From positions 124,001 through 188,000 of the forward strand of contig NZ_JAKZKX010000003.1 of the NCBI RefSeq assembly GCF_022808715.1: a stretch of 64,000 nt of DNA, given 5' to 3'. Below, one piece after another: positions 62,075 to 64,000 of this stretch. The notes under the pieces were generated by a model. That model was not told the origin of the DNA. It was given only the letters and a program-made list of their open reading frames with translations, and ran no database searches. Position 1 is the first letter of the stretch; each line of letters starts with the position of its first letter. Origin of the DNA: Fundidesulfovibrio agrisoli. GTDB taxonomy: Bacteria; Desulfobacterota; Desulfovibrionia; Desulfovibrionales; Desulfovibrionaceae. A program made the position numbers and the translations under genes.

Positions 62075-62650
62075 ATGTCCCGAGCGTGCAGCCCCACCGA
62101 AGCGATCGATGTCGCCAGCGTGGTGTCAGGCCGGAAAGCCGCCTGGGACCGCTTTGTGGAAAATTTTTCCGGCCTGTTGTTGGGTGCCGCCCTCAGGACG
62201 TTACGAACCCGCTGCCCGCACATGGCCGTGGAGGACGCCCGCGACGTGGTGCAGGACGTGTTCGTGCGCCTGCTGAAGGACGACTTCCGGCTGCTGCGCA
62301 GCTTCGACCCCGCCCGCGCCTCCCTGCCCACCTGGCTGACCGTCGTGGCCCGCTCCACCGCTGTGGATGCGTTGCGCCGCCAGGAGCGCCACCGCGACGC
62401 CGTGGAACTCGACGACACCATCCCCGCCTCCGCCTCGCCCCGGGACGCGGCCTTCGGCGGCAGGCTGGACCTGCCCCCCGGCCTGCTCTCGGAGCGCCAG
62501 CGGCAGATCCTGCGCATGCTCTTCGACGACGACCTGGACGTGGCCGAGATCGCGGGCATCCTGAAGGTGCAGGCCCAGACGGTGCGCAGCCTGAAGCACC
62601 AGGCCCTGTCCAGGCTGCGCGAGCACTACGCTCCCCCGCGCAGCGCCTGA
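62075..62650 (+). CDS. ECF-type RNA polymerase sigma factor
   Basis: The 191-residue protein has sigma region 2 (VEDARDVVQDVFVRLLKDDF, then FDPARASLPTWLTVVARSTA) and region 4 (ILRMLFDDDLDVAEIAGILK, then QTVRSLKHQALSRLREHYA) with a short linker. AAAGGTG precedes the ATG. It is followed by a zinc-finger anti-sigma-like gene, so the pair form a regulatory switch. The signal is unknown. Confidence 0.93.
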   Translation: MSRACSPTEAIDVASVVSGRKAAWDRFVENFSGLLLGAALRTLRTRCPHMAVEDARDVVQDVFVRLLKDDFRLLRSFDPARASLPTWLTVVARSTAVDALRRQERHRDAVELDDTIPASASPRDAAFGGRLDLPPGLLSERQRQILRMLFDDDLDVAEIAGILKVQAQTVRSLKHQALSRLREHYAPPRSA

Positions 62651-62777
62651 GCTTCCCCCTCCCTCTCCATTCCTCCGGACCGGGCGCGCCATCCTGCCCT
62701 TCTTGACCGCCGCATGTGTGCGGGCTATTGAGCCACAACGTATCGATAGCCAAGCGCACCCCGCGCCCGGGAGCAGC

Positions 62778-63074
62778 ATGTCCACGCAAGACGATCCCAC
62801 GGCCGCCCAGACGGAGGGTGGGGCCTCCACCCAGGCTTCCGGCCAGGCTTCCGGCGGCTGCCCGGACGAGCTCGCCCTGGCCTCCTACCTGGACGGGATG
62901 ATGCCCGCCGAAGATCGCGCGCGCCTGGAGGAGCACCTCTCCGGCTGCCGCAGGTGCTCCAGGGCCGTTGCAGAGCTGCGCGAGATTCTGGGCCATCTGG
63001 AGGCCGACGCGGAGGCTCATGCCGACGAGGCCCGCCAGGCGGCGGAGCGGGCCAAGAAGCTGGTGGAAGGGTAG
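62778..63074 (+). CDS. Zinc-finger (zf-HC2) anti-sigma-like protein
   Basis: The 98-residue protein has a Gly/Gln/Ser-rich start, then the HC2 zinc motif: DELALASYLDGMMPAEDRAR, HLSGCRRCSRAVAEL. The C-terminus is a charged helix (HADEARQAAERAKKLVEG) with no membrane segment, so it should be a soluble anti-sigma factor of the ZAS type. GGGAG precedes the ATG. It most likely controls the adjacent sigma factor. Confidence 0.82.
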   Translation: MSTQDDPTAAQTEGGASTQASGQASGGCPDELALASYLDGMMPAEDRARLEEHLSGCRRCSRAVAELREILGHLEADAEAHADEARQAAERAKKLVEG

Positions 63075-63090
63075 CTCCGCCGGTTCCATT

Positions 63091-63174
63091 CCATCCGGCC
63101 CGCACCATCCGGTTCGCACCATCCGGTTCGCTTTCTCCGGTACGCACCATCCGGCCAGTTCCATCCCATCCGTC
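63091..63174. repeat. 14-bp tandem repeat, six units
   Basis: CCATCCGG recurs at 63091, 63105, 63119 and 63147 with degenerate units at 63133 and 63161, an exact 14-bp period (unit CCATCCGGTTCGCA). It lies between the anti-sigma gene and the 3' end of fliD, both of which point toward it. Confidence 0.85.
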
Positions 63175-63224
63175 CCGCTGGGCTCGCGCGCCAGCCTCCC
63201 CGCATCGCGGAGCCCCCAGGCCCG

Positions 63225-64000
63225 TCAGTCGTCGAGCTTGGCGATTTCGGATTCAAGCGTGGTCTTGATCGATGAATACGTGCCGAGCAGCGAATCCAGC
63301 CGGGCGAACTTCTCCTTGAGGTGGGTGGCCATGGTGTTGATGCGCTTGTTTTCGTCGTCGATCTTCTTTTGGATGTTGTCAGAAATGGTGCTGTAGTTGT
63401 CCAGCAGCACGGCCAGCGGCCCCGTTTCCGAGTCGGTCAGGTCCGCCAGTTCGTCCACCAGCTCGCCCACCTTGCCCTGGCGCAGGTTGACGGTGTGGCT
63501 GTAGCTGCCGTCCGCCAGGTTGCCCACGGTGAGCACCAGGCCGGAGGTGTCGTAGCCCGCTCCGCCGGTGATGACGCCGGAGTTGGAGGAGAAGCTGGCC
63601 GGGTGCCCGCCGATGGAGGCCGAGACGATCTTGCCGCCGCTGACCGTGTAGCTGACGCTGTACGTGCCCGGCTTGGTGATGCCCTCGATGTAGGAGGTGT
63701 AGCTCACGTCGCCGCTGTTGGTGTCGCCGTCGAATTGGGCGGAGAATATCCTGGCCACCGCGTCGGCGTTGGAGGCCAGCACGTCGCTCAGCACGTCCTC
63801 GTCCAGTTGGAGCTGGCCGAAGGTGTCGGAGCCTTCGGTGGCGTCGGTGCTCAGGCCCAGGGTGGAGAGCGAGATGTAGGTGTCCCGCTTGGCGTCGAAG
63901 CCGGTCCCCGGCGAGGCCGTGATGTTCTTGAGCATGGAGTCGATCATCTGCAGGCCGTAGTTGCCGTTGAGGATGGCGGCCTGCTTGGTGGTGGAGTCGT
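63225..64000 (-). CDS. fliD: FliD flagellar hook-associated protein 2, C-terminal part (5' end outside window)
   Basis: The visible 258 residues are the C-terminal region of the flagellar cap protein: ILNGNYGLQMIDSMLKNITA, TLGLSTDATEGSDTFGQLQL, and the C-terminal coiled coil (DNIQKKIDDENKRINTMATH, then KEKFARLDSLLGTYSSIKTT) typical of FliD. A Gly/Ser/Thr-rich insert (DTNSGDVSYTSYIEGITKPG) forms the variable domain. The start is beyond the window. Confidence 0.92.
   Translation of the reverse strand, partial: DSTTKQAAILNGNYGLQMIDSMLKNITASPGTGFDAKRDTYISLSTLGLSTDATEGSDTFGQLQLDEDVLSDVLASNADAVARIFSAQFDGDTNSGDVSYTSYIEGITKPGTYSVSYTVSGGKIVSASIGGHPASFSSNSGVITGGAGYDTSGLVLTVGNLADGSYSHTVNLRQGKVGELVDELADLTDSETGPLAVLLDNYSTISDNIQKKIDDENKRINTMATHLKEKFARLDSLLGTYSSIKTTLESEIAKLDD

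Overview
The window is GC-rich and looks like chromosome from a sulfate-reducing Desulfovibrionales bacterium (Desulfovibrio or a close relative). The pointers are the order rho, carD, pth, rplY, prs, tRNA-Gln, ispE, which as I recall it is typical of Desulfovibrio, together with TusA/DsrE sulfur-relay proteins, a molbindin, and a house style of ATGA-coupled operons ending in strong hairpins. This placement is inference from gene content; no rRNA gene is present.

Layout. 1-9077: a basic-membrane-protein (BMP) type nucleoside uptake system, read on the minus strand. The periplasmic binding protein lies at 7986-9077. The phosphoribosyltransferase, ATPase, two permeases and an M16 peptidase lie at 1-5532. 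Between them sits a 1.9-kb islet of unrecognised genes, including three tandem microproteins. 9170-15942: a globin-fold sensor kinase, a flavoprotein, an NlpC/P60 peptidase, exonuclease III, a phosphoesterase, and folate-ligase and PgeF genes. Three copies of a nested-palindrome repeat lie at 2261, 9455 and 10826. 15983-20028: an exported phospholipase A2-like protein, TypA, an exported NlpC/P60-like protein and a Cys-rich protein. 20248-22983: an unusual sulfur-relay and methionine operon (TusA-like, DsrE-like, TusA-OsmC fusion, core MetE). Here the fusion is broken by a frameshift at a run of eight G, and core MetE has an in-frame TGA that may encode selenocysteine. 23123-27407: a tiny Lys-rich secreted protein, a two-component system, an M48-TPR protease and a molbindin. 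27938-34966: the housekeeping block from rho to htrA. 35116-43293: tRNA-Arg and a complete kdpFABCDE potassium system with an extra 29-residue leader ORF. 43745-56831: a complete tad/flp pilus locus that also holds a HerA-type ATPase. 57253-64000: a Tat-exported DUF362 protein with an alpha-toroid partner, an EAL/HDOD protein, a YbjQ protein, a His-rich metal-binding protein, an ECF sigma/anti-sigma pair, and the 3' end of fliD.

The genes group into four functional sets: nucleoside uptake and salvage (binding protein, ABC transporter, phosphoribosyltransferase); K+ homeostasis (transporter plus its own KdpDE sensor); surface adhesion (Flp prepilin, prepilin peptidase, secretin, assembly ATPases, pseudopilins); and sulfur or selenium transfer feeding methionine synthesis. 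The best lead is the core-MetE gene. Its TGA falls where related proteins, as I recall them, carry cysteine; it lies in a patch of atypical codons and is followed by a small hairpin at SECIS-like distance. The less exciting explanation, a decaying or mis-sequenced operon, is not excluded because the gene next to it is frameshifted.
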